From Paramecium octaurelia (lineage: Eukaryota > Ciliophora > Oligohymenophorea > Peniculida > Parameciidae), in assembly GCA_905182995.1 (NCBI GenBank), contig CAJJDP010000036.1, positions 202,332 to 266,331 of the forward strand: 64,000 bases of DNA. Reading direction: 5' to 3'. Position 1 is the first letter of the stretch; each line of letters opens with the position of its first letter. The notes under the pieces were generated by a model that was not told the DNA's origin, did not search any database, and was given only the letters and a program-made list of their open reading frames with translations. The position numbers were made by a program, and so were the translations under genes. This document shows positions 24,632 to 34,966 of the stretch, one piece after another.

Positions 24632-25246
24632 TCATTCTTCTTTATTTGGCTTTACTCTCTTTGCATTCTTTCTCTTTCTTCTTCCTTCTCTGCCTTATCC
24701 AAATGGTGAGGTGACAGCAAAATCAACCAATTTTTCTGATTCTACTCTGACTAAAAAGGATGGAGAATTGACTAATCTTTTTCCTACTCTAATAATAATA
24801 AATTGTATTGAATACCTAAAGTGTCGCTATCTAATCAAAGTTCTGGCATGATGAATTGATGATGCTTGATTGCTTTTGAACACAAAGGTTTAAAGTCTTC
24901 TTTCCATCATTTTTTAAGTTGTCAAACCAAGGACATAATCCAACTTTCTCTCTTATTCAGACAACAAACCAAATCTAACCATTCTTCTGATTAATGCTTC
25001 TCCTTCAAATAATCTTCTTGGATCCTTTGGGTCAAGAGTCAACAATTCTCTTGCAGCCTTTCTAATTCTAGCCAAAGTGAGTTAGACTCTCCACACCTCT
25101 CTTTTGTTCTTTAATCCATACTTACCAATAATTTGCAATCTAAAATTGAATGATTATTAAAATTACTCATTGTCAAGACGTTCCTTTTCGAAAGGCTTTC
25201 TTGGTGTAGCTGAGGTCTTTGATCTATTTCTGTAATTCTTGCCCAT
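24632..25246 (-). CDS. RPS9: 40S ribosomal protein S9 (uS4)
   Basis: Start ATG 25246, TGA 24632-24634. Two 27-nt introns give 186 aa, normal for the family. It begins [20 protein letters not shown], continues [18 protein letters not shown], and has the S4 RNA-binding region with [19 protein letters not shown], then a basic C-terminus. uS4 binds 18S rRNA early in small-subunit assembly and shapes the mRNA entry site and decoding fidelity. The second intron overlaps the start of the exact repeat that recurs after the gap at 26113, so a 5' piece of this gene appears twice in the window. Confidence 0.97.
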
Positions 25247-26112
25247 AATAAAAAGATTTAAATATATTTAAATTTATTCACAATTAAATAAATCTCTCTG
25301 TTCATATTTCTTATATGACTTGGTTAACCATGCATTCAATTTTGTTTAAAAATACAATAGAAAGCTAGCCAATTTTTAGTAAAGAATAATAGTCTCATTT
25401 TTTGATCCACTCTATATCTAATAAGACTTAAACATTGCAAAAATGATATTGCTTATAGATGTATTTATAAGAGTAGAAGCTGGAATGATAAATCATTTTT
25501 TACAACTTGAATGATTTGAAGAATAATTGTTGAATGCATTTTTAATAATATCCTATTGAATATAAATTGGATGTAGAAAGAATAACATAGTAAACTAATC
25601 ATTTCTTTTATATATGAATTCAGATGGAATTTTAAGTTCTTATAAATTTATAATCAATAAATCAATTAAAGAAAAGACTCAAGCATTCAATAAAATTGAT
25701 AATCTATATAATGTATACATATCATTAAGCAAAGACTAACTAATTTATTGTGAGATGATTATTATATAGCCAATTGCATAAAAATTATTTATTTTAAATT
25801 AGAATTTCAGAAGAAAACTTAAGAATCTAATCTATTTTACATTTTAAAACTAAAATTTACTAAGCAATAGGTTATTAAAATAGTTATATTGGTAGAATGG
25901 AGTACAAATAATTTTTCAAGTGAAATTAATTTAAAATAAAGTAATTGCAGATATGATTAGTATAAGGAATATATAAAAAGATACTTATGATAATATGACG
26001 ATGTATTTTAGAATTTCTAATTCAAGAGTACAGAGGGCTTGTTTGATACTAGACCAAATTTATTTTTCACTTTATGTAAATGATTAGAAATTAAATATGG
26101 AGAATAAAACGA
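24813..26112. repeat. Exact 1,300-bp direct repeat, copy 1 (contig end overlap)
   Basis: Identical by eye to 26116-27415 (offset 1303). Copy 1 runs exactly up to the N at 26113 and copy 2 starts right after it. This is the pattern of two contig ends that overlap but were joined without merging. Confidence 0.9.
25614..26112 (+). CDS. Hypothetical protein, truncated duplicate at gap
   Basis: Same frame as the complete ORF 26917-27582 but cut at the N at 26113. It is almost certainly the unmerged contig overlap and not a second gene. Confidence 0.35.
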
Positions 26113-26113
26113 N
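26113..26113. other. Assembly gap marker (single N)
   Basis: A lone n between the two copies of the 1,300-bp exact repeat. Confidence 0.9.
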
Positions 26114-26115
26114 AG

Positions 26116-26549
26116 TACCTAAAGTGTCGCTATCTAATCAAAGTTCTGGCATGATGAATTGATGATGCTTGATTGCTTTTGAACACAAAGGTTTAAAGTC
26201 TTCTTTCCATCATTTTTTAAGTTGTCAAACCAAGGACATAATCCAACTTTCTCTCTTATTCAGACAACAAACCAAATCTAACCATTCTTCTGATTAATGC
26301 TTCTCCTTCAAATAATCTTCTTGGATCCTTTGGGTCAAGAGTCAACAATTCTCTTGCAGCCTTTCTAATTCTAGCCAAAGTGAGTTAGACTCTCCACACC
26401 TCTCTTTTGTTCTTTAATCCATACTTACCAATAATTTGCAATCTAAAATTGAATGATTATTAAAATTACTCATTGTCAAGACGTTCCTTTTCGAAAGGCT
26501 TTCTTGGTGTAGCTGAGGTCTTTGATCTATTTCTGTAATTCTTGCCCAT
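26116..26549 (-). CDS. RPS9: RPS9 (uS4) 5' part, duplicated by gap
   Basis: Repeats the first exons of the 40S protein S9 gene: [20 protein letters not shown] through the S4 region. The sequence enters the gap within the second intron, so the 3' exon is missing. Identical to the upstream copy and best read as an assembly overlap, not a paralog. Confidence 0.85.
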
Positions 26550-27415
26550 AATAAAAAGATTTAAATATATTTAAATTTATTCACAATTAAATAAATCTCT
26601 CTGTTCATATTTCTTATATGACTTGGTTAACCATGCATTCAATTTTGTTTAAAAATACAATAGAAAGCTAGCCAATTTTTAGTAAAGAATAATAGTCTCA
26701 TTTTTTGATCCACTCTATATCTAATAAGACTTAAACATTGCAAAAATGATATTGCTTATAGATGTATTTATAAGAGTAGAAGCTGGAATGATAAATCATT
26801 TTTTACAACTTGAATGATTTGAAGAATAATTGTTGAATGCATTTTTAATAATATCCTATTGAATATAAATTGGATGTAGAAAGAATAACATAGTAAACTA
26901 ATCATTTCTTTTATATATGAATTCAGATGGAATTTTAAGTTCTTATAAATTTATAATCAATAAATCAATTAAAGAAAAGACTCAAGCATTCAATAAAATT
27001 GATAATCTATATAATGTATACATATCATTAAGCAAAGACTAACTAATTTATTGTGAGATGATTATTATATAGCCAATTGCATAAAAATTATTTATTTTAA
27101 ATTAGAATTTCAGAAGAAAACTTAAGAATCTAATCTATTTTACATTTTAAAACTAAAATTTACTAAGCAATAGGTTATTAAAATAGTTATATTGGTAGAA
27201 TGGAGTACAAATAATTTTTCAAGTGAAATTAATTTAAAATAAAGTAATTGCAGATATGATTAGTATAAGGAATATATAAAAAGATACTTATGATAATATG
27301 ACGATGTATTTTAGAATTTCTAATTCAAGAGTACAGAGGGCTTGTTTGATACTAGACCAAATTTATTTTTCACTTTATGTAAATGATTAGAAATTAAATA
27401 TGGAGAATAAAACGA
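26116..27415. repeat. Exact 1,300-bp direct repeat, copy 2
   Basis: Identical to 24813-26112. Unique sequence resumes at 27416. Confidence 0.9.
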
Positions 27416-27582
27416 TAAGATAAGCAATAGTTTTCAGTACTAGATACAAAGAAATTGATAGAAAAATATAATTATGTTATATTGGCTTTTGGATAGTTTT
27501 AATTTTAATATGCTATTAATAGATTATGATTAACACCATCAATATATAACAAGAAAAACAAAAATCATAAATTCCATAATGA
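26917..27582 (+). CDS. Hypothetical protein with C-terminal membrane segment (221 aa)
   Basis: TGA-only frame of 222 codons from ATG 26917 to TGA 27580-27582, no intron. The body is rich in Ile, Asn, Gln and Lys; near the C-terminus QLCYIGFWIVLILICYQQI is a likely membrane helix. Its last 44 bases overlap the 3' end of the SNARE gene on the other strand, which is unusual and lowers confidence. No family recognised. Confidence 0.42.
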
Positions 27583-28307
27583 TGGTTGTCCATAAACAAC
27601 AATCATTAGTGTATGACAATAAACTTTAAAGATTAGAATCAGTGACTTTGATTTCATGAGTGGCTTGCTCAACCTAAGGTTAGTAATGCATTTACATTAT
27701 CATTTAATCTCCTTAAGATCATCTAATCCTCTCCTAAAGCCAAGTTAATATTTTGAGCATTAACTTACATTCTCCCAGTGGTATCTATCATTTTGTCTAT
27801 GGTCTCATTTTGTTTGGAAACCTGCTATTTTTGCATCTAAACCAGTTCGACATTGGATTTGGAAGTAAAATCAGTTTCGGTTTCATAAAAATCCTATAAT
27901 AAACATTAATAAATGATTGAAACTATACCATTTTAAAGACTTATTTGATTTCCAAAGTTTTTCTAAATTTCTCAGAGTTATTTTAAAATTCATCCAATAA
28001 GGTTTTAGATTTCTAGATATCTTGTTGAGAACTAGTTGATTAACATAGAATACAGATGTGGTGATTTATTTAATAAAGCTCTAGCCTATTTAATAGAATC
28101 ATTGATGCCATCAATTTGCATAGCCAGTTGTCTATCTAGCTAAGAAGATGTAGTTTGAAATATACTTACTATTTGCACAGACTCGTTCTTTTAGAATTTA
28201 AGGTTTCTTTGATAAACAGCTTCTGAGATGGTGGCATCCATTTTTCTTATCTGTTCGATAAAATCTTAGAGTTTTGATCCTCCATCTAGTGTAGTATAAT
28301 AATTCAT
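27539..28307 (-). CDS. Tail-anchored SNARE-like protein (219 aa)
   Basis: Four introns (28140-28169; 28032-28053; a 35-nt one near 27900-27935; and 22 nt near 27672-27693) give 220 codons. After an N-terminal helical region lies a SNARE-type coiled coil of about 60 residues (NETIDKMIDTTGRMQVNAQN through LNDNVEQATHEIKVTDSNLQ) and then a C-terminal membrane anchor (TTIIMEFMIFVFLVIY). SNAREs of this layout drive membrane fusion from the cytosolic face. The conserved Gln of Q-SNAREs is likely but I could not fix the zero layer, so the subclass is open. The stop overlaps the convergent hypothetical gene. Confidence 0.75.
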
Positions 28308-28346
28308 AAATATAAATAATTTATTATAAATAGTAAATGTAATATA

Positions 28347-29030
28347 TCACAATAATTTTGTTTTTTGGTAATCATCTGTTCTATTGACTAGTTTTAATGT
28401 GATGTTTTATTATTTGACCTTCTAATATTTATGATTGAGTATGCACAACACAGAGACGGAGATCACCATAAAAATACCTAACAAAATACATAGAACAAGG
28501 GATATTTGATAAAATGAAATGGTGTTATCGATGACTATGTTGTAAGTGGATGTTAATTGAATGATCCCCTCGTCGTCGTCGTTAATCAAAATAAGAATCC
28601 AGAGTGATTATTGACTATCATTGATTTCATCATCAAAGTAAATGACTGAAATAGTGGAACAATTCTATATGTAAACATAGGGAGTGCTGAGTCTTGAAGT
28701 TGGAAGTGGTTAAGTAGGACATTGGCTATCAGTTTATTAAAATCCGCATCTTTCAGTGTTCTAGGTTTTATTGGGGAATTGGAATTGTTGGATCAGACAA
28801 GAATATTTAGAATCGTTGTAGGGCAATAGAATTACTTAAAAACTTTTATTCTCAGTTGACGTTAAAGTTTAATTGACTTTTAGATTGCCCACTTTAAAGT
28901 TTTGTTTCTGATAATCCCCAATTACTTATCCTAATTGCAAATAGCTGTTTGGTTGAATAATTGGCTATTCGATTATTGTGGTCTGTTGTGAGTAGGTCAT
29001 GGCAATCAATATGAATAATATAATTATCAT
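28347..29030 (-). CDS. Type I membrane protein with signal peptide (227 aa)
   Basis: Intronless frame of 228 codons. The N-terminus MIIILFILIAMTYSQ is a clear signal peptide. A lumenal or extracellular part of about 150 residues has spaced Cys residues and potential N-glycosylation sites. A single membrane helix follows (ISLVLCILLGIFMVISVSVL), then a short basic tail. No known domain recognised. The next minus-strand gene, the SNARE, starts about 40 bp further downstream. Confidence 0.72.
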
Positions 29031-29103
29031 GGATTAATATATATATTATTATAGAAGCCAAGAATATTAATAATGATATATAAAATAATTTTTTGCAAAA
29101 ATA

Positions 29104-30192
29104 ATGAATTTAAAACCACCATCAGAAAATGGAAGTGTTGACAAAATCAGTGATAAACAAAAGATAAATACTCTCAAAAAGGCAGTAATAGAATTAAGGG
29201 AAGAGAAATCCCAATTAATGAAGCAGATTACAGAATTAACCCTCAAAAATAATTAACTAACTAAAGAGAAAGAAGGCATAGTATGATATTAATGTTAACA
29301 AACAGTAGGAATAGAAGCCTAATATTGGTGTTGAATCTATATAAATAGCTAAACTCTAACAGTAAATATTTTTAGTATTTTTTAAGAGAATTAGCCTCTA
29401 TTATTTCTAATTACGATGCTAGAATTTCTATTTTACAAATAGCTTATAAGGAGATGGAACGAGAGTTGAAGTGCAAAGAGGTTTAAAACTAGAAATTGAT
29501 AAAGGAAGCGGAGGAAAAGACAACATTGAATAATCAACTCTAAAAGAATATCGAAGATATAGAGAGGGATTTATATAACAAGATTAAGGATTTAAAAGCA
29601 GAGAAGATTGAGATTCAATTGTAATTGAAGACTTTAGACAAGGAAATGCTATAGAAAGATGAGGAATTGAGAGTAATACATAAGGGATTGGATGATTCAA
29701 GATTCACAGTGGCACAATTGTAAGGAGAACTTGAAGAAACAAGGGGCAAGTTTATTTAATATAAACTGATAATGCATAATCAACTTTTGGATATTGAGTG
29801 TCTGTTTATTTTAAGACAAAATCTATTTAATGATTACATATTCGAGTTAGAAACAGGTGCTTAAAAATTCTAATATAAGGCGAATGAAATTTCTGACTTG
29901 AAGATTAAGGATGAATCCTCTTTCACCTTGTCTATGAAATCAAGAAGCAGGGAAGAAGTCTTCGTTATTATGCCCAATCAGGATTTGAAAAAGATCTGTA
30001 AATCTATTAAGTACGTCTATTCTCTATTATAGAAACTTTCTATTAAAAGCATAGCAATATTAAATCCATTAGTAGCCTACTCATCCATAAAGTCCAAAAA
30101 ACAATGGGTTCTTAGGAGGACTGATGTCCATTTTTGGAAGTACTCAATTGAAGAATGGAAGCAATACAAATATTGAAGCAAAACAAAAATGA
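29104..30192 (+). CDS. Long coiled-coil protein (337 aa)
   Basis: Three introns (28, 25 and 22 nt) yield 338 codons ending at TGA 30190-30192. Most of the protein is coiled coil: LKKAVIELREEKSQLMKQIT at the start, then ELASIISNYDARISILQ and long Glu/Lys/Gln heptads to about residue 210, followed by a less regular region and a Gly/Asn-rich C-terminus (NNGFLGGLMSIFGSTQ). The opening resembles the Golgi/endosome and ciliary coiled-coil style (KKAVIELREEK), but no named family is certain. The next gene starts 24 bp downstream on the same strand. Confidence 0.75.
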
Positions 30193-30216
30193 TATTTTTA
30201 TAATCTAACATATTAT

Positions 30217-30875
30217 ATGAGCTAAGAAGAAGAAAATAATGACATTGATGTTCAAGCTTTATTAGCAAGTATCAATGCTAATTTTGACAACGAGCTAATA
30301 CTTAATGAGGTATAAAGCAATGCACAAGAAGTGCTTCAGGAGATTGATTAATTGTAATAGGGTCCCAGTGAATCGATTGTAATTGTCAGAGACCAACCCA
30401 TACAGAAAGAATAAGAAGAGGTAGACCCAGTCGTGGAAATATTGAATAGGGTTGAAATATAAAATAGTCTCTTAACCAATCCAGAAATTAATTAGCATCA
30501 ATTAGGTAAATTCTATATTAATTAAAAGAGACTGGCCCATTACAACAAATTATAGAGTCAATAAAGGACAAATTTGACAAGTAACAAGATGTTATTGTTA
30601 AAAAACAGCGAAATATTTTTACCTAAATAATTGATATCAGAAATATATCGAATTAATTAGTTAATGTTTAAATTAATTCTCATGGAGTGAGCAAGATGAA
30701 ATTGAATGACTTTAAAAACAAGCAAAAAGAAATCGATTAGTTAGACATTTAAGTGTTTAAGACCAAAGGATACGTCCTGTCTATTATTGAGAGATTGGAA
30801 ATCATGGAGTAGAAATTAGATTACAAGATAGATTCATATGTTAAATAGAAAGTTCAAGAACTAGCAAAGAAATGA
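30217..30875 (+). CDS. Acidic N-terminal, helical protein (211 aa)
   Basis: One 23-nt intron (30506-30528) gives 212 codons. The N-terminal third is acidic (MSQEEENNDIDVQALLASIN); the remainder is helical with KLNDFKNKQKEIDQLDIQVF and ends in a basic coiled-coil segment. No recognised domain. It starts 24 bp after the preceding coiled-coil gene on the same strand, close even for Paramecium, so a functional link is possible but unproven. Confidence 0.68.
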
Positions 30876-31109
30876 TGATGATTAAATGACTTATATTCAC
30901 ATATTTATATTGGAGAAATATATAATTAATTAAAATTATTACTTTTTATTAAAACTACTTGCTTATTTTTTCCAAACGAATATCAATTCTAAGTAGTAGT
31001 TATCACTTACTATGCTTTTAATTCCATAGAGGTGCATTTCATAATTTATTCTAAATTTGGATGATTTCATATTATATATTATTAAGATAATATTTAATTT
31101 TATATTAAA

Positions 31110-31325
31110 ATGTCTAAAGAGGGCAGTGCTTTATGGTCACCTTTCAAAACAACTAAGGAGTTTATTGAAAAAGATTAAAAGATTACAAAAGGATTCATAT
31201 AAGGGGCATTGTTTGCAGTTGTAGGCTATGGAGTAGGATTCTTGTTATTCAAAGGTAAGACACTGAGAGGCTTTAGTGCTGGTACTGCAGCAACTTGGAG
31301 ATTTAGAGATTAGATTGAATAATGA
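31110..31325 (+). CDS. MIC10-like small glycine-motif membrane protein (71 aa)
   Basis: Intronless 72-codon frame. The central region AVVGYGVGFLLFKGKTLRGF followed by SAGTAAT has the two short hydrophobic hairpin halves with a GxGxG motif typical of MIC10, the MICOS subunit that bends inner mitochondrial membrane at crista junctions. Length also fits. The second glycine motif is weaker than in animal and yeast MIC10, so this is a tentative call. Its stop codon (31323-31325) overlaps the start ATG of the acylphosphatase (31322-31324) as ATGA. Confidence 0.5.
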
Positions 31326-31678
31326 TTTAAATAATATATATATTATTAAGCTCAGCATTTGTTTTAGCATGTTCATCTGAACAATAAGAATGTGTGAATC
31401 AATTATATTCCTTTCAATTTGAAGTGTTTGGTAAGGTTTAAGGAGTCTATTTCAGAAAATTTACTTAACTCAAAGCATAAGAGTTGGATTTGGTTGGCTG
31501 GGTACAAAACACTAAGAAAGGCACAGTCATAGGAATAGCTTAAGGAAGAAGAACTAATGAGTTGAAGGAGTGGTTACAAAATACAGGGAGTCCTAAAAGC
31601 ATCATAAAGAAGACAGAATTCAAGAACGATAAAATAATAGATGAATTAGAATATGATCAATTTGATATCATTAAATGA
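31322..31678 (+). CDS. Acylphosphatase with signal peptide (118 aa)
   Basis: Intronless frame of 119 codons. After a hydrophobic leader (MIQIIYILLSSAFVLACSS) the acylphosphatase fold is complete: FEVFGKVQGVYFRKFT carries the phosphate-loop and catalytic Arg, and GWVQNTKKGTVIGIAQG carries the catalytic Asn. The enzyme hydrolyses acyl phosphates. A secretory leader is unusual, because most acylphosphatases are cytosolic. No other in-frame ATG exists, so the start must be the one overlapping the upstream gene unless an unseen exon is used. Confidence 0.9.
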
Positions 31679-31735
31679 TATATATTAGGATGGAAGAAAG
31701 ACTAAAAACAATTATATAGACTATTAATATAAGTT

Positions 31736-32302
31736 ATGCATATCCTTATGATTGAATAAATTACTAAATATTCTTACTTAAGATTAGCAGTAGCCAAGTT
31801 AAATAATAGATACATGTCTTATCATTATCCCCTTAATCTAAAGAGATTTAAATTAATATATGAATCTATTAAGATTTTAGTTGATTGGTAATTTAAGGGG
31901 TGTTATTATAAGTCTATCTGTATCAGATCTATTTATTTCAGAATATAATATTAAGTATAAATTAAATTATTCCCTCCTTTTTTAATAGATATTAGTTTTA
32001 TTTAATGTGTATATTTTAAAACTACAGAACCTTAATCAATTCAGGTTAAATTCTACATTACTTTATTATCTGCTAGTTTTAGAAACATAGCCAATTAAAA
32101 TTCGCATTATATGTAAATTCTTGATTTGATAACAAAAACACAAGGAAACATTTAACAAATGTAAAATTCCTGCCTCTACATAAGAAATTATAAGAACAAG
32201 TTCAAAGTCATAGTCTTGTTAGACGATCTCAAATTAATAATAAAAATAATCATTGTTTCATTTGGTCCTATAAAGTTCTTATTTTGTTTATGTATTTTTT
32301 GA
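31736..32302 (+). CDS. Hypothetical protein (188 aa)
   Basis: TGA-only frame of 189 codons, no intron, on the same strand as its neighbours. Composition is rich in Ile, Lys, Tyr and Phe with few acidic residues (KRFKLIYESIKILVDWQFKG); the C-terminus is hydrophobic (IIVSFGPIKFLFCLCIF). No family recognised. It could be a chance frame in the spacer before the chromodomain gene. Confidence 0.33.
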
Positions 32303-32469
32303 TCCATAAGAACTATTGTGAATGTGGAGATTGTGAATTCCCAAGGGTTTCTATTAGTAATTTGACTTAGTTTAAATGAGAAATTATCACATAAAAATAA
32401 TCAAAAAAAAACAAGCCATTATTTGACAATCCTTTCAAATATTACTAAAGCTATTCATTATTTATATTA

Positions 32470-33990
32470 ATGGACAATTCTGAGCTATATGAGATACAAT
32501 ATATATTCGGCTCTCAAATACTGAATAACAAAATGCAATACTGTGTCAAATGGAAAAATTATCCTAAATCCCAAAGAACCTGGGAGCCTATTGACAATCT
32601 TGGAGTTCACAACATATCCTCTGTTCGTAGATACCAAAGACACGCAGATTACTTTCTATTTTATTAGTTCATATATGAGGATTAGGTCGAAGGATATAGA
32701 GTGCATTAAAAATAAAATACACTTGAAAAAATTAAAGTCATACCAGACCCTTAAGAAGAGGAAGAACAAATAGACCAAGCCAATACAGACAAACTTAACA
32801 CAACACTCAAGGAGACAGTCAATAAACCAATCACCACTCCTAGGGAAACTACCAAAAAGCCTAATAGATCCAGTAGAAAGTAAGCATTTCAAAAAGAAGA
32901 ATATGAATCTCATTCCGATTCTAAAGATTCTGATTTTGGGAAAAGAAGCAAGAAATCCAGATCCAAGGCCAAATCTTCATAATCCAGAAGGAAATCTCCA
33001 ACCTCAGCAGGCGATAAATCCAATTAAACCTAACCAAAGAAATCTTAGTTTGTAAAGTAAGAACAAGTAGAAACCGATGAAATCAATCCTGTTTAATAAA
33101 AATCCTAAGAAAGATAACAGCTCCCAGATCAAGATAAATAAAATGAGGACAATTTAAGTGAAAAGTAGTCGTAGTCTCCTAAAAGACAACAAAAGGTTTA
33201 GACAAGATTAAGAAATTTGAGGAATTAAAAATCTGTTGAATAGATTAAATCTCCTGCTTATTTCAATTAAGTTAGAAAGTTGATTCAATCCCTTAATGAA
33301 GATGAGAAATCACTAGTTGCATCCTGCATCAATGATAAAATGAAAGATAATATCTTTGAGAATCTTGGAGCTTTGTGCATATTGGATTATATGCAAAGAA
33401 GGGATGAAGTATTACTGGAAATTAAATAACAAGAATATGTTTATCCTTAAAGAGGAGATCCAGATGCTTAATTGAATAAATAGAAGAAGAGGATTAAGAA
33501 ATTAGAAAAGTCATCTATCAAAATGGAATCATAGAGATCAACTGACATTGCTTGTCCTCCCATTTCTAAAAGACTTATTAGATTGTCTGCCTTTGAATAG
33601 AAAAAGAAGTTAGTGAAAAGGAAAGAAGATCCTTGTAATATGGCTGATTTCTTGGCTTCCATGAATCAATTCCCATAATTTGGAGTGGTGTCTACTGAAA
33701 TTGACACCAAAGAATAGTATGGATAGATTGGATTCCAAATGGGTGAAGAGATAACTGGACATTATTATGGGGTTAATGCTAATGAAGTTGGTAAGGCCAA
33801 TATTTAATTGTATTTTATAATGAAATTCAGAAGAGAAGGAGATAAAACATTTCTATACAATCATGTCACGAAAGCTGAATGCTAACTCTATGAAAAAGAC
33901 TTACTCTATGAGTATGTCTACAAAAATCAAGACTTTCTACCAGAGATGTATAATGAACTTATTGTTAGAAGTGTTTATAATTAATAGTGA
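32470..33990 (+). CDS. Chromodomain protein (506 aa)
   Basis: Intronless frame of 507 codons. Residues about 5-55 are a chromodomain: [20 protein letters not shown], then [18 protein letters not shown]. The three aromatic-cage positions (Tyr, Trp, Tyr) are present, so binding of methylated histone H3 lysine is plausible. A long basic Ser/Lys/Gln-rich linker follows, then a C-terminal region with [19 protein letters not shown] and a helical end that could be a chromoshadow-like module, though I cannot confirm that. Expected role: heterochromatin or DNA-elimination-related chromatin in ciliate nuclei. The J-protein gene starts 29 bp downstream. Confidence 0.88.
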
Positions 33991-34019
33991 CAATTTTAAT
34001 TTTATTTTTAATTTTTCAT

Positions 34020-34847
34020 ATGTTATCCTATAAATCTTTATATGGAATTGCTAAATTCAACCAACTCAAAGATTACTATGCCATACTAAACATCTCCAAA
34101 ACCAATGATCAACCAACCATAAAGAAAGCATACTATGCATTAGCCAAGAAATTTCACCCAGATGTTAACCAAGGCAAGGAGGATAAATTCAAAGAAGTTA
34201 ATGAAGCTTATGAAGTATTCACTGCTCTATTCTCAGGTTTTGTCTGATGACAACATAAAAAAGGAGTATGATGCTGCTAGAGCACCCCAATCCTAAAATA
34301 GTCAAACCTATTAATAGCAATAATATAATGACTCTAGGAAATATTAATCTACATCTCAATAGAGATAAAGTTAGAATTACACGTAAACTCATTGGGTGTA
34401 TTATTAGTCAAAATCAATACACTAGAAATCAATTTGAAGAAGCCATAAGAAGAGCATAAGAACACTTAAATTAGCAATAATAGTATAGACAATATGAGAG
34501 AATGAGGGCTTAGTAAGAGTATGAGGAGAGGATCAGATAGGAGGAAATGTATGCAAGAGCAAAAGATCAATAATATAAGGAGTTCGCACATAGATATTAC
34601 AATGAAAATAAAAGAAAAACTTTTTATTCAAAGGAGGAAAAAGAAGCATATGATTCATTTGTTAGATAAAGAGAGTTCGAAGAATCAATAAAAGAAAAGA
34701 TTGTATTTAAACATCTATGTCTAGCAAGATTTTAAATAAAAAGGATATCAGGTTATGGATGGATTCCAAAACATCTCCAAGAACCTAGGCGATATTAAGG
34801 GAAATTTAGGTTCAATATGGAATACTATCAAAGGAAAAAATAGATGA
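34020..34847 (+). CDS. J-domain (DnaJ/HSP40) protein
   Basis: Introns of 22, 25 and 22 nt (donors near 34219, 34382 and 34707) give 252 aa. The J domain is at residues about 15-80: [20 protein letters not shown] then the HPD motif in [10 protein letters not shown] proteins stimulate Hsp70 ATPase. The N-terminus could be a short mitochondrial presequence. There is no Cys-rich zinc domain; the rest is Gln/Arg-rich helix. The C-terminus reads [20 protein letters not shown] and stops at TGA 34845-34847. Directly after that stop, in frame, a 22-codon hydrophobic stretch follows before the next TGA, as if a membrane anchor had been cut off. Confidence 0.85.
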
Positions 34848-34966
34848 AACAATAATTATTTATATTTATTTATATTTATTGCTTCTATTATTGTACTTAT
34901 TCTGTATTAGTTCTGATGGTTTTCATAATTAAAAAAGAATAAATTGTAAAATAAATTGAATTATTT

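Noticed and set aside
25614-26112. Second copies of RPS9 and the hypothetical gene as real paralogs
   Set aside because: The repeat is exact and bounded by the N, as expected from unmerged contig ends.
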